Of a stretch of DNA of 64,000 bases, positions 17,655 to 25,807 are shown one piece after another. This DNA is from Thiothrix eikelboomii (GTDB lineage: Bacteria; Pseudomonadota; Gammaproteobacteria; Thiotrichales; Thiotrichaceae). The number at the start of each line of letters is the position of its first letter. Position 1 is the first letter of the stretch. The stretch covers positions 1-64,000 of the forward strand of contig NZ_FUYB01000009.1 in assembly GCF_900167255.1 (NCBI RefSeq), read 5' to 3'. The notes beneath the pieces were generated by a model. That model had not been told where the DNA came from. It did not search any database and worked only from the letters and a program-made list of their open reading frames with translations. Made by a program: the position numbers and the translations under genes.

Positions 17655-18888
17655 TCCCAGCTGCTTGTAAATAGCGCAGGGCTCCTTCACCCGCTTGTTT
17701 GCCAGTTGCCAAGCAAGCCGTCAGAAGATAGCCGCCAGTGGGTGCTTCCCAATCCAACATTTCGCCCGCACAAAACACCCCCGGCAATTGTTTAAGCATT
17801 AAATCTTGAGTGAGGGCTTCAAAGCCAATCCCTCCGGCGGTACTAATTGCTTCATCCAAGGGTGTCATACCGATAACGGTGATCGGTAATTTTTTCAGGT
17901 GTTGCCCCCAATAAGCGGGGTTTGATGCTTGGCTTTTATCAAAATTTTCAAAGACTAAAGCGGTTTTGACTGCATCGAACTTGAATTGGTTTTTTAGAAA
18001 CTTACCTAAACTTTTCTTAGCAGGACGTTTGGCGAGCAAAGCGGCTAATTGCGCTGGGCTTTGATGGGGGCAGAGATCTAAATAAAAGTGTGCAGAACCT
18101 TGCTGAGCTAAACTATCGCGTAGCTTGGCTGCAAAAGCATAGATTAAGCTGCCTTCTACACCACCTTCGGTCAGAATAAATTCACCTTGACGAGTCGTAG
18201 TGATGCCGTGGTGATCCGTGAAGCTCAAGCTGACTGCTTTCACGGGTGAACCCGCTAGCTGCTTAAGATACTCGCTCCAAGCACAGAGAAAACCATTATT
18301 TGCAGGACGTAAAGGGGCCATTGGGATTTCACGCGCTTGTAACCATTCAACCCAAGCCCCATCACTGCCGAGTTTTTTCCAGCTAGCCCCCCCTAAGGCT
18401 AAGACACTGACGGCATATTTTTTATGCAGCATCCCACTGGGGGTTTGCAAACACCATTCATTAGCCGCATTTAAACCTAAACAACGATGGCGAGGATAAA
18501 TCGTTAAACCTTGGGTTTTTAAGCGACTTAGCCAAGCGCGTAATAGGGGTGCGGCTTTCATTTCCTTAGGAAAGACCCGCCCCGAGCTACCGACAAAAGT
18601 TTCAATCCCTAGGTTTGCACACCATGCACGTAAAGCGCTTGGATTGAAGGCCTCGAGATAAGCTTGTAGCTGGGTAGTGCGTTCGGCATAGCGGTGACTA
18701 AACTCAGAAAAAGGTTCGGCATGGGTGATATTTAAGCCACCAATCCCAGCGAGTAAAAATTTACGCCCGACAGAGGGCATCGCATCATAGAGATCGACCA
18801 GATAACCCGCTTGAGTCAGTTGCTCAGCGGCCATCAAACCTGCGGGGCCTCCACCGATCACAGTAGCCAATACGGGGCGGTTGTTCAT
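17641..18888 (-). CDS. HI0933-type FAD flavoprotein (TIGR03862 / YhiN-like)
   Basis: The 415-residue protein is of the HI0933/YhiN flavoprotein family. The dinucleotide-binding motif VIGGGPAGLMAAEQL lies near the N-terminus, SVGRKFLLAGIGGLNITH follows, and the C-terminal GGIGFEAL and GVFCAGEMLDWEAPTGGYLL close the FAD site. The reaction is not established for this branch. The ATG at 18888 overlaps the stop of the upstream hydrolase gene as ATGA, which suggests translational coupling. An upstream in-frame start at 18921 would lie deep within that gene. Confidence 0.87.
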   Translation of the reverse strand: MNNRPVLATVIGGGPAGLMAAEQLTQAGYLVDLYDAMPSVGRKFLLAGIGGLNITHAEPFSEFSHRYAERTTQLQAYLEAFNPSALRAWCANLGIETFVGSSGRVFPKEMKAAPLLRAWLSRLKTQGLTIYPRHRCLGLNAANEWCLQTPSGMLHKKYAVSVLALGGASWKKLGSDGAWVEWLQAREIPMAPLRPANNGFLCAWSEYLKQLAGSPVKAVSLSFTDHHGITTTRQGEFILTEGGVEGSLIYAFAAKLRDSLAQQGSAHFYLDLCPHQSPAQLAALLAKRPAKKSLGKFLKNQFKFDAVKTALVFENFDKSQASNPAYWGQHLKKLPITVIGMTPLDEAISTAGGIGFEALTQDLMLKQLPGVFCAGEMLDWEAPTGGYLLTACLATGKQAGEGALRYLQAAGITQI

Positions 18889-19859
18889 CGGGTTGAATCC
18901 AAGATTTGTGCTTTGAGCCAAGCGGGTACACGCTCATCGAGCCAATAGCCAAGTTTCCACGGTACACGACCTGTCATAAAGCCAACATGCCCGCCATGTT
19001 TAGTGAGTTCTAAACTCACGCTAGGGCTAAGTTGCTCAGGACTAGGCACAATACTTGGGCGCATAAACGGGTCATCAAGGGCATGCAGAATTAAAGTTGG
19101 GGTTTGAATTTTCCCCAAAAACTGTGCACTACTCGAGCGTTGATAATAGTCAGTCGCATTCACAAAGTGATTAAAGGGTGCGGTGATTTGATCATCAAAT
19201 TCGTAAATAGTTTGAATCGCGCTCAGGTCAACTGGGGTAGGCGCTGCGAGCTGTTTAAATTTTTTACGGTAGGAGGCTTTCAGTTGCTTGAGCAAGTATT
19301 GGCCATAAATGCGTGCAAATCCACGTTCTAGCTTTTTAGCACAAACGGCTAACTGAAAAGGTGCAGAAATTGCCACGGCCGCTTTTAAGGGAGAGGTGGC
19401 GGCGGTTTCACCTAAATATTTCAGTAAGAGATTTGCACTCAAAGAAATACCTACCGCCGCTGCGGGCAATTGGCCGCGTGCTTGTAGCTGGGCGAGGACT
19501 TCCGCAAGATCAGCGCTTGCCCCTGAATGATAGCTCTTAGCTAAACGATTCGGCTCACGCCCACGTCCGCGTAACAGCATGAAGACAACTGCAAAGCCTG
19601 CGGTGTGGAGTGCTTGCACTAAGGTCGCGGCATAGTGTGAGTTCAATGAACCTTCCAAACCATGCATCATCAACACTAAGGGCGCTTGTGGGCGTGGATA
19701 CCATGCCAGATCAATAAAATCGCCATCGTTTAATTCAAGACGTTCCCATACCCAAGCTAATGACGGGCGCTTGCGTAGCAGAGTAGGCAAAATAGTTTGT
19801 AAATGGGGCGATTTTAGCCACCACGGTGCTTGATAACTGCTGTGAATTTGTTGGCCCAT
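18885..19859 (-). CDS. yheT: YheT-type alpha/beta hydrolase
   Basis: The 324-residue protein is an alpha/beta-hydrolase of the YheT/EMB8 group. The family opening SPHLQTILPTLLR is followed by the oxyanion region LMMHGLEGSLNSHY, the nucleophile elbow GISLSANLL with its serine, an acid residue near HALDDPFM and the terminal histidine in HGGHVGFM. Members are thought to be esterases, with substrates mostly unknown. It forms a two-gene unit with the flavoprotein through an ATGA overlap and is divergent from holA. Confidence 0.9.
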   Translation of the reverse strand: MGQQIHSSYQAPWWLKSPHLQTILPTLLRKRPSLAWVWERLELNDGDFIDLAWYPRPQAPLVLMMHGLEGSLNSHYAATLVQALHTAGFAVVFMLLRGRGREPNRLAKSYHSGASADLAEVLAQLQARGQLPAAAVGISLSANLLLKYLGETAATSPLKAAVAISAPFQLAVCAKKLERGFARIYGQYLLKQLKASYRKKFKQLAAPTPVDLSAIQTIYEFDDQITAPFNHFVNATDYYQRSSSAQFLGKIQTPTLILHALDDPFMRPSIVPSPEQLSPSVSLELTKHGGHVGFMTGRVPWKLGYWLDERVPAWLKAQILDSTR

Positions 19860-19936
19860 TATAGCTGGATCTGACTAAAAATAAGCGCTGCATGATACCA
19901 TGTAGCTTGTTTAAATCCTCTATGAAGGTTATTCAC

Positions 19937-20968
19937 ATGCAGGTTCGCGCTGAACAAATCAAGGAGCAGCTAGGCTTAGGTCTAAAACCTGTGTATTTAA
20001 TTAGTGGCGACGAACCACTACAAGTCATGGAAGTCGCCGATGCCGTGCGTGCAACAGCTAAGCAGCAAGGTTTTAGTGAGCGCGACCTTCTTAATGTCGA
20101 TCCGCAGTTTGATTGGAGTCTGCTGTTGGCCGCCAGTGAGGCTTTATCTTTATTTTCCCAACAAAAACTCCTCGATATGCGCCTCCATTCTTGCAAGATT
20201 GGTGCAGCGGGCAGCAAAGCCCTGCAACAGTATTTAGCACATCCACCCACGGATAAGCTGCTCTTAATTCAAGCGGGGCGTTTAGATAAAGCCTGTCGAG
20301 CAGCGGCTTGGGTCAAGGCGATTGAGCAGCATGGGGTGTTAGTGCAAGTCTGGAATTTGTCGCCTCCGCAGGCTTTGGCTTGGCTGGCTAAACGGATGCG
20401 CGAAGCTGATTTAAAACCCACTGAGGCAGCCGTGCGGTATTTAGCGGAGCATGTGGAAGGTAATTTGCTGGCAGCCGTGCAGGAAATTAATAAACTAAAA
20501 CTGCTCTATCCAAATGAAGTACTCAGTCTTGAGCAAATGGCCGCCGCTATTTCAGATAGTTCACGTTTTACTGTGTTTGATTTAGCGGATGCTATTTTGG
20601 CTCAGGACCTTAAGCGCTTACAGCATATTCTGCAGGTACTTAAAGATGAGGACACGGCTTTACCTTTATTAGTTTGGGCTTTGGGTGATTTACTGCGGCA
20701 GCTGTATGAAGCGGGTGAAAATCAACGCCATCAGCGCTCGAATCAAGCACTCATCATGCGCTTGCCAAAAAATCGTCAAGGGCCTTTTCAAGCAGCGGTT
20801 AAACGCATGGAGCGTGCTAATTGGCCGAGTTTATTTAAGCGTTTAGCCGTGCTTGATCAGCATAGCAAAGGTGTCGGTACTGATGTGTCACGTCACCCAG
20901 AGCGCTTATGGGATGACGTGTTTGATATGGCTTTGGCGCTGATGGGTAAGCGCTTGTTTGCAGTTTGA
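19937..20968 (+). CDS. holA: DNA polymerase III delta subunit
   Basis: HolA is the clamp-loader subunit that opens the beta sliding clamp. The N-terminal AAA+-like domain begins QIKEQLGLGLKPVYLISGDEPL, and the C-terminal collar domain includes DVSRHPERLWDDV. From the ATG at 19937, with AAGG eight bases upstream, the product is 343 residues, the same as E. coli HolA. Upstream in-frame starts (19892 and 19922) give less likely N-terminal extensions. It is divergent from yheT. Confidence 0.92.
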   Translation: MQVRAEQIKEQLGLGLKPVYLISGDEPLQVMEVADAVRATAKQQGFSERDLLNVDPQFDWSLLLAASEALSLFSQQKLLDMRLHSCKIGAAGSKALQQYLAHPPTDKLLLIQAGRLDKACRAAAWVKAIEQHGVLVQVWNLSPPQALAWLAKRMREADLKPTEAAVRYLAEHVEGNLLAAVQEINKLKLLYPNEVLSLEQMAAAISDSSRFTVFDLADAILAQDLKRLQHILQVLKDEDTALPLLVWALGDLLRQLYEAGENQRHQRSNQALIMRLPKNRQGPFQAAVKRMERANWPSLFKRLAVLDQHSKGVGTDVSRHPERLWDDVFDMALALMGKRLFAV

Positions 20969-21101
20969 TTCGTTATTATTTTAAGTGAGTGAAGGGTCTA
21001 GCCTAACCTAGCTCTTTAGGGGTAGATAAGTTCACTTTAAGTTTAAGCAAATAAGCGTAGACTAACGCAGCATTCTCAAATGCTCTGTGATATTAATAAA
21101 A

Positions 21102-22886
21102 ATGCAACTCCTGACTCAATTTCTGTTTCCTTTCCTTCTCTGGTTGCCTCGGGTCAATCGTGAGACTTTAAAAGCCGATTTCATTGCAGGTCTAACCGGT
21201 GCGGTCATTGTACTGCCGCAAGGTGTGGCTTTTGCAACGATTGCAGGTTTGCCGCCAGAGTACGGTTTGTATACCGCGATGGTCACCCCGATCATTGCTG
21301 CGTTGTTTGGCTCTTCTTGGCATTTAATTTCGGGACCGACCACTGCGATTTCGATTGTAGTATTTTCTGCCATTAGTGGTCATGCAGAGCCGGGAAGTGC
21401 AAGTTTTATCCAATATACTCTCACCTTAACCTTTTTAGCGGGGGTCTATCAGTTAGCCTTTGCCTTAGCACGCTTAGGGGTTTTGGTGAATTTTGTTTCG
21501 CATACAGTGGTAATTGGTTTTACCGCAGGAGCGGCGATATTGATTGCTACCAGCCAAATGAATCAAGTATTTGGTGTTGAAATACCGCGTGGTGAATCGT
21601 TTTTATTAACTTGGATAGATATTTTTCATCAGCTACCACAGATGAATACTTATGTGTTTATCGTGGCGATCTTTACCTTAAGTGTTGCACTAGTATTTAA
21701 GCTTTGGGTGAAGCGCCTCCCCAATTTATTATTAGCTTTAGTCGCGGGTAGTGTGCTGGCCTATTTATTAGGCGGTGAAGCAGTCGGTATTAAATTAGTC
21801 GCTGAAATTCCTGCTCATTTACCACCTTTGTCAATGCCAGATTTTTCTTTAGCAACCATTAAAATGTTAGCACCTCAGGCATTTGCAGTGGCTTTATTAG
21901 GTTTGATTGAAGCCGTCTCGATTAGTCGAGCGATCGCTTCCAAATCACACCAACGGATTGACGGTAATCAAGAGTTTTTTGGTCAAGGTTTATCGAATAT
22001 AGTTGGTAGCTTCTTCTCGAGTTATGCTGGCTCAGGTTCATTCACTCGCTCAGGCTTGAATTATACTTCAGGGGCGCAAACACCCTTATCAGCAATTTTT
22101 GCTGCTGTATTATTGGCAGTCATTATTTTATTAGTTGCTCCACTAACCGCTTATTTGCCGATTCCAGCGATGGCTGGGGTGATTATGTTGGTGGCTTGGA
22201 ATCTAGTGGATTTTGGCCATATTAAGAAGATTTTTACAACCAGCCGTGCTGAAACCAGTATTTTACTCACAACCTTTTTTGCGACTTTATTTTTAGAGTT
22301 AGAGTTCGCAATTTACTTAGGTGTGTTACTTTCACTAATTTTATTTTTGGCACGTACTTCGATTCCTGATGTAGTCAGCTTAGTTCCTACCACCGAACCA
22401 GCTACGGGGAAAAGTATTTTGGTGAATAAATACGGCGATAATAGACTACCAGAATGCCCGCAATTAAAAGTGGTGCGTATTGATATGTCTGTGTATTTTG
22501 GTTCAGCCAATCATATCCAAAATCGCCTGCATTATATGACTAAGCAACAGGGTTATAAGCGAATTTTAGTGATTGGAGCAGGAATTAATTTTATTGACTT
22601 AACGGGTGCAGAAATGCTTGAACAAGAATCAGCCCGTTTGAAAGCGAGTGGGGGTGGTTTATATTTTGCAGGTCTTAAGCGTAAGGTGAGTACGTTTATT
22701 CATAAAGGTCATTTTGATGAGCATATTGGTAGTGCGTATTTCTTTGACTCGAAGCGTGAGGCGATTCAGCAGATCACCACGACGATTTTAGATCATACGA
22801 TCTGTCAGCGCTGTGCTTTTCGGGTATTTCAAGAATGCCATCAACCGCCGTTAACCGAACCTGATGTCTCTAAGATGAAAGATTAA
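21102..22886 (+). CDS. SulP-family anion transporter with STAS domain
   Basis: The 594-residue protein is a SulP (SLC26) transporter. The family motif in ADFIAGLTGAVIVLPQGVAFATIAGLPPEYGLY opens the membrane domain of about 12-14 helices (21 to 430). A STAS domain fills residues about 455-560 (VRIDMSVYFGSANHIQNRL and the DLTGAEML helix cap). Substrates of this group include sulfate and bicarbonate, and neither can be fixed here. A cysteine-bearing tail (CQRCAFRVFQECHQ) follows the STAS domain. The ATG at 21102 is used; a GTG at 21087 in the same frame is the alternative. Confidence 0.9.
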   Translation: MQLLTQFLFPFLLWLPRVNRETLKADFIAGLTGAVIVLPQGVAFATIAGLPPEYGLYTAMVTPIIAALFGSSWHLISGPTTAISIVVFSAISGHAEPGSASFIQYTLTLTFLAGVYQLAFALARLGVLVNFVSHTVVIGFTAGAAILIATSQMNQVFGVEIPRGESFLLTWIDIFHQLPQMNTYVFIVAIFTLSVALVFKLWVKRLPNLLLALVAGSVLAYLLGGEAVGIKLVAEIPAHLPPLSMPDFSLATIKMLAPQAFAVALLGLIEAVSISRAIASKSHQRIDGNQEFFGQGLSNIVGSFFSSYAGSGSFTRSGLNYTSGAQTPLSAIFAAVLLAVIILLVAPLTAYLPIPAMAGVIMLVAWNLVDFGHIKKIFTTSRAETSILLTTFFATLFLELEFAIYLGVLLSLILFLARTSIPDVVSLVPTTEPATGKSILVNKYGDNRLPECPQLKVVRIDMSVYFGSANHIQNRLHYMTKQQGYKRILVIGAGINFIDLTGAEMLEQESARLKASGGGLYFAGLKRKVSTFIHKGHFDEHIGSAYFFDSKREAIQQITTTILDHTICQRCAFRVFQECHQPPLTEPDVSKMKD

Positions 22887-23035
22887 AACCTGCGGCCTGA
22901 TGATAGAGAGCAGCAAACTGAGGCTTTGAGTCTTTCGCATCATTAAAGTCCTCAAGGGCTATACAATTTCTTTCGACAGTCTTTAGTCAGCAGGCTATGC
23001 TTGAGGCCTAATCATGATCAGTAAGAGGACTGACG

Positions 23036-23524
23036 ATGCGTATTCAAGTGATTTTAACCGGCGGTACGATTGATAAACTCTATAACCCGTTCAAAGGTGA
23101 GTTAGGCTTTGCTCAAACCCATATTCCGGCAGCGTTTGAACAAGGTCGTTGTGGGGTGAGTCTGGAGGTTCAACAGCTATTTTTGAAAGATAGTCTGGAA
23201 ATGACCGAAGAGGATCGGGCGCAAATCTTAGCCGCTTGTCAGCATAGTCCGCATTCACAAATTGTCATCACGCATGGTACGGATACGATGGCAGAGACGG
23301 CGCGTTATTTGATTGCGGCCTCTCCTAATAAAACAATTATCCTTACTGGAGCCATGATTCCACTCAGTGTGAATGGCTCAGATGGTTTATTCAATTTAGG
23401 TGCTGCCCTGATGGCGGCTCAATGTATGCCTGTTGGTGTCTATATCGCTATGAATGGGCGGGTGTTTAATGGTGCGCAAGTCACAAAAAATCGTGCTTTA
23501 GGTGTGTTTGAAGCTTTGCATTAA
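23036..23524 (+). CDS. Single-domain asparaginase-like protein
   Basis: This 162-residue protein corresponds to only the N-terminal domain of bacterial L-asparaginases. Both catalytic threonine motifs are present: GGTIDK near residue 10 and THGTDTMAETA near 79. The usual C-terminal domain of about 130 residues, which completes the active site across the dimer in normal enzymes, is absent, and only 60 non-coding bases separate this gene from the next. Short asparaginase-domain proteins of this size exist in other bacteria, so this is probably a real compact form and not a fragment. Activity is uncertain. Confidence 0.75.
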   Translation: MRIQVILTGGTIDKLYNPFKGELGFAQTHIPAAFEQGRCGVSLEVQQLFLKDSLEMTEEDRAQILAACQHSPHSQIVITHGTDTMAETARYLIAASPNKTIILTGAMIPLSVNGSDGLFNLGAALMAAQCMPVGVYIAMNGRVFNGAQVTKNRALGVFEALH

Positions 23525-23584
23525 CGCTTAGTTCAGTGCTTAATCGTTTAACTTTGTGTTAACTAGTCAAACTAACGAGGGCTT

Positions 23585-24226
23585 ATGCAGCATAATAACC
23601 AGCGCCGCCCTTTAAAAGTCCGCAGTTTAGGCGCTTTCCAGCAGTTGGCACAGCAACTCAGTAAAACAACGATTACACCGAATCAAATTTCATTGTTGAG
23701 CCTCGTATTTGCAACAGCGGCAGCAGCTTGTTTCTGGCTGCTGGCAGCGGGTGGTTCGGTGTTTTGGTTTTGGGGTGTAGCCTTGTGCATCCAGCTACGT
23801 CTAGTCTGTAATTTATTGGATGGCATGGTAGCGATTGAGGGAGGTAAGACGACTCAATCGGGTGAGCTATTTAATGAGATTCCAGATCGTATCGCTGACC
23901 CGTTAATTTTAGTCAGTGCAGGCTATGCCACGCAATTGACTGGGGGCATGGAGTTAGGTTGGGTAGCCGGTTTGCTTGCCGTGTTTACCGCTTATCTGCG
24001 GAGCTTAGCGGTAAGTATCGGTGCCCCCGCCGATTTTCGAGGACCAATGGCAAAACAACAGCGAATGGCGTTGATCACGCTTGCTGCCGTGATTAGTGTG
24101 TTTGAAACTTGGTTTTGGCATGAGCATTGGCTGTTATTTTGTGCGTTAATTTTGATTGTTCTCGGTTCGATTTGGACTAGCATCAGGCGTACTCTAGCGG
24201 CTTATCGGTATTTGGAGGCGCGTTAA
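23585..24226 (+). CDS. CDP-alcohol phosphatidyltransferase family protein with variant active-site motif
   Basis: The 213-residue membrane protein belongs to the enzymes that join CDP-diacylglycerol to an alcohol. The family motif DxxDGxxAR-x8-GxxxDxxxD appears here as NLLDGMVAI ... GELFNEIPD. The second and fourth aspartates are kept, but the first and third are asparagine and the arginine is isoleucine. About six membrane segments are visible. It is the first of four tightly packed genes: the CdsA-like gene starts at the next base and a PlsC-like gene follows. The set resembles the E. coli ynbAB arrangement. The alcohol acceptor is unknown. Confidence 0.75.
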   Translation: MQHNNQRRPLKVRSLGAFQQLAQQLSKTTITPNQISLLSLVFATAAAACFWLLAAGGSVFWFWGVALCIQLRLVCNLLDGMVAIEGGKTTQSGELFNEIPDRIADPLILVSAGYATQLTGGMELGWVAGLLAVFTAYLRSLAVSIGAPADFRGPMAKQQRMALITLAAVISVFETWFWHEHWLLFCALILIVLGSIWTSIRRTLAAYRYLEAR

Positions 24227-25159
24227 ATGCTTAATCTTCCTAGTCATGCTGGCTATGCGATGGGTTGGGTCTTGAGTTTGCTGGGGCTAGCGTCGATAGT
24301 TAGCTATCTTTTGCAATATCGACACCCCGAGCGTGATTATACAGAACTAAAAAAACGTATTAGTTCGTGGTGGTGGATGATTGGCATACTCTTTATCTGC
24401 CTAGCCATCAGTACGACCACTGCCTTAATTTTGTTTGCTTTTATTAGCTTCTTAGCGTTAAAAGAATTTTTTTCAATAGTACCGCTGCGCTTGCATGATC
24501 GACGAGTGGTGTTTTTGGCCTATCTGGCGATTCCACTGCAATACTATTGGGTGGGGATTGGCTGGTATGGGATGTTTATTATTTTTATTCCAGTCTATGT
24601 GTTTCTGCTTCTGCCGATGCGGATGGTATTGATTGGAGAAACTAAAGGTTTTATTCAGTCAGCGGGTATCATTCATTGGGCGAGTATGCTCACCGTGTAT
24701 TGTATTAGCCATGTGGCCTATTTGTTGATCTTACCTGTGAAAAATCCCCAAGCAGGAGGCGTGGGTTTGGTCATTTTCATTTTATTCATGACTGAGTTGA
24801 ATGATATTAGCCAATATATTGCCGGTAAATTATTCGGTAAGCATAAGATTATCCCGAAAGTTAGCCCGAATAAAACTTGGGAGGGATTTATCGGTGGTTT
24901 GTTGACGATTAGTTTACTATCGACCTTGGTTGCACCTTGGCTAACGCCATTGAATGCTTGGCAAGGTCTGGGGGCAGGAGTGCTGATTAGCTGTGCAGGT
25001 TTTATTGGTGATGTGGTCATTTCTTCTGTGAAGCGTGATTTAGCGATCAAAGATAGTGGAACTTTAATTCCGGGGCATGGTGGGATTCTCGACCGCCTTG
25101 ATAGCCTGATGTATACGGCTCCTTTGTTTTTTCACTATTGCTATTATCTTGCCTATTGA
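24227..25159 (+). CDS. CDP-diglyceride synthase (CdsA) family protein
   Basis: The 310-residue membrane protein has the CdsA signature near the C-terminus, SSVKRDLAIKDSGTLIPGHGGILDRLDS, including the metal-binding aspartates. The upstream conserved PKVSPNKTWEGFIGG is also present. CdsA makes CDP-diacylglycerol from phosphatidic acid and CTP, the donor used by the preceding enzyme. It begins directly after the stop codon of the phosphatidyltransferase gene. Given the gene pairing, it is likely an accessory copy dedicated to this module and not the housekeeping cdsA, which usually neighbours uppS and dxr. Confidence 0.88.
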   Translation: MLNLPSHAGYAMGWVLSLLGLASIVSYLLQYRHPERDYTELKKRISSWWWMIGILFICLAISTTTALILFAFISFLALKEFFSIVPLRLHDRRVVFLAYLAIPLQYYWVGIGWYGMFIIFIPVYVFLLLPMRMVLIGETKGFIQSAGIIHWASMLTVYCISHVAYLLILPVKNPQAGGVGLVIFILFMTELNDISQYIAGKLFGKHKIIPKVSPNKTWEGFIGGLLTISLLSTLVAPWLTPLNAWQGLGAGVLISCAGFIGDVVISSVKRDLAIKDSGTLIPGHGGILDRLDSLMYTAPLFFHYCYYLAY

Positions 25160-25168
25160 GTCGCTGCC

Positions 25169-25798
25169 ATGATTAAGATCTTGTTTTTTGCACTCTTGAT
25201 TAAGCCGATTGTTTTTATTGTCTTAGGTTTGAACTTGCAAGGTTATAAGCAGTTGCCGCTCAAAGGACCTGCTGTAGTGGCGGCGAATCATAATAGTCAT
25301 TTAGATGTTTTGGTCTTAATGAGTCTCTATCCATTGCGCCGTTTGAAATATGTACGCCCTGTAGCAGCGGCAGATTATTTTTTTCAAAATAAGCTTTGGG
25401 CTTGGATTGCCACCCAATGCATTGACATTATCCCGATTCAACGTTCAGGGCAGTCAGTAGACACGGTATTGGCAGCTTGCCACCAAGTATTAGAGTCAGG
25501 GCAGATTTTAATTCTATTCCCTGAAGGTAGCCGTGGGCAGCCCGAGCAGTTGGGGCAGATTAAAAAAGGCTTGTTTTATTTGATGCAGCGTCATCCGCAT
25601 GTACCGATCACACCCGTATTTATGCGTGGATTAGGTAAGGCTTTGCCAAGGGGCGAGGCTTTATTCGTACCGTTTAATTGTGATGTCATCATTGGCGAGC
25701 CGCTGGCTTTATCTAGTGATGCAAATGCATTTATTACCTTGATTCGTCATACCTTTCAAACCTTAAGCCAGCGTTGTTTAGGTCAAGGGGTTGCTTAA
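25169..25798 (+). CDS. PlsC-type 1-acylglycerol-3-phosphate acyltransferase
   Basis: The 209-residue protein is a PlsC-family acyltransferase with an N-terminal membrane anchor, the catalytic motif NHNSHLD (HX4D form) and FPEGSRGQP, which binds the phosphate of the acceptor. The third motif, PVFMRG, is in place. It would supply phosphatidic acid to the CdsA-like enzyme nine bases upstream. Together with the phosphatidyltransferase it completes a short phospholipid pathway from lysophosphatidate to a phosphatidyl-alcohol. Confidence 0.87.
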   Translation: MIKILFFALLIKPIVFIVLGLNLQGYKQLPLKGPAVVAANHNSHLDVLVLMSLYPLRRLKYVRPVAAADYFFQNKLWAWIATQCIDIIPIQRSGQSVDTVLAACHQVLESGQILILFPEGSRGQPEQLGQIKKGLFYLMQRHPHVPITPVFMRGLGKALPRGEALFVPFNCDVIIGEPLALSSDANAFITLIRHTFQTLSQRCLGQGVA

Positions 25799-25807
25799 AG
25801 GGGCTAA

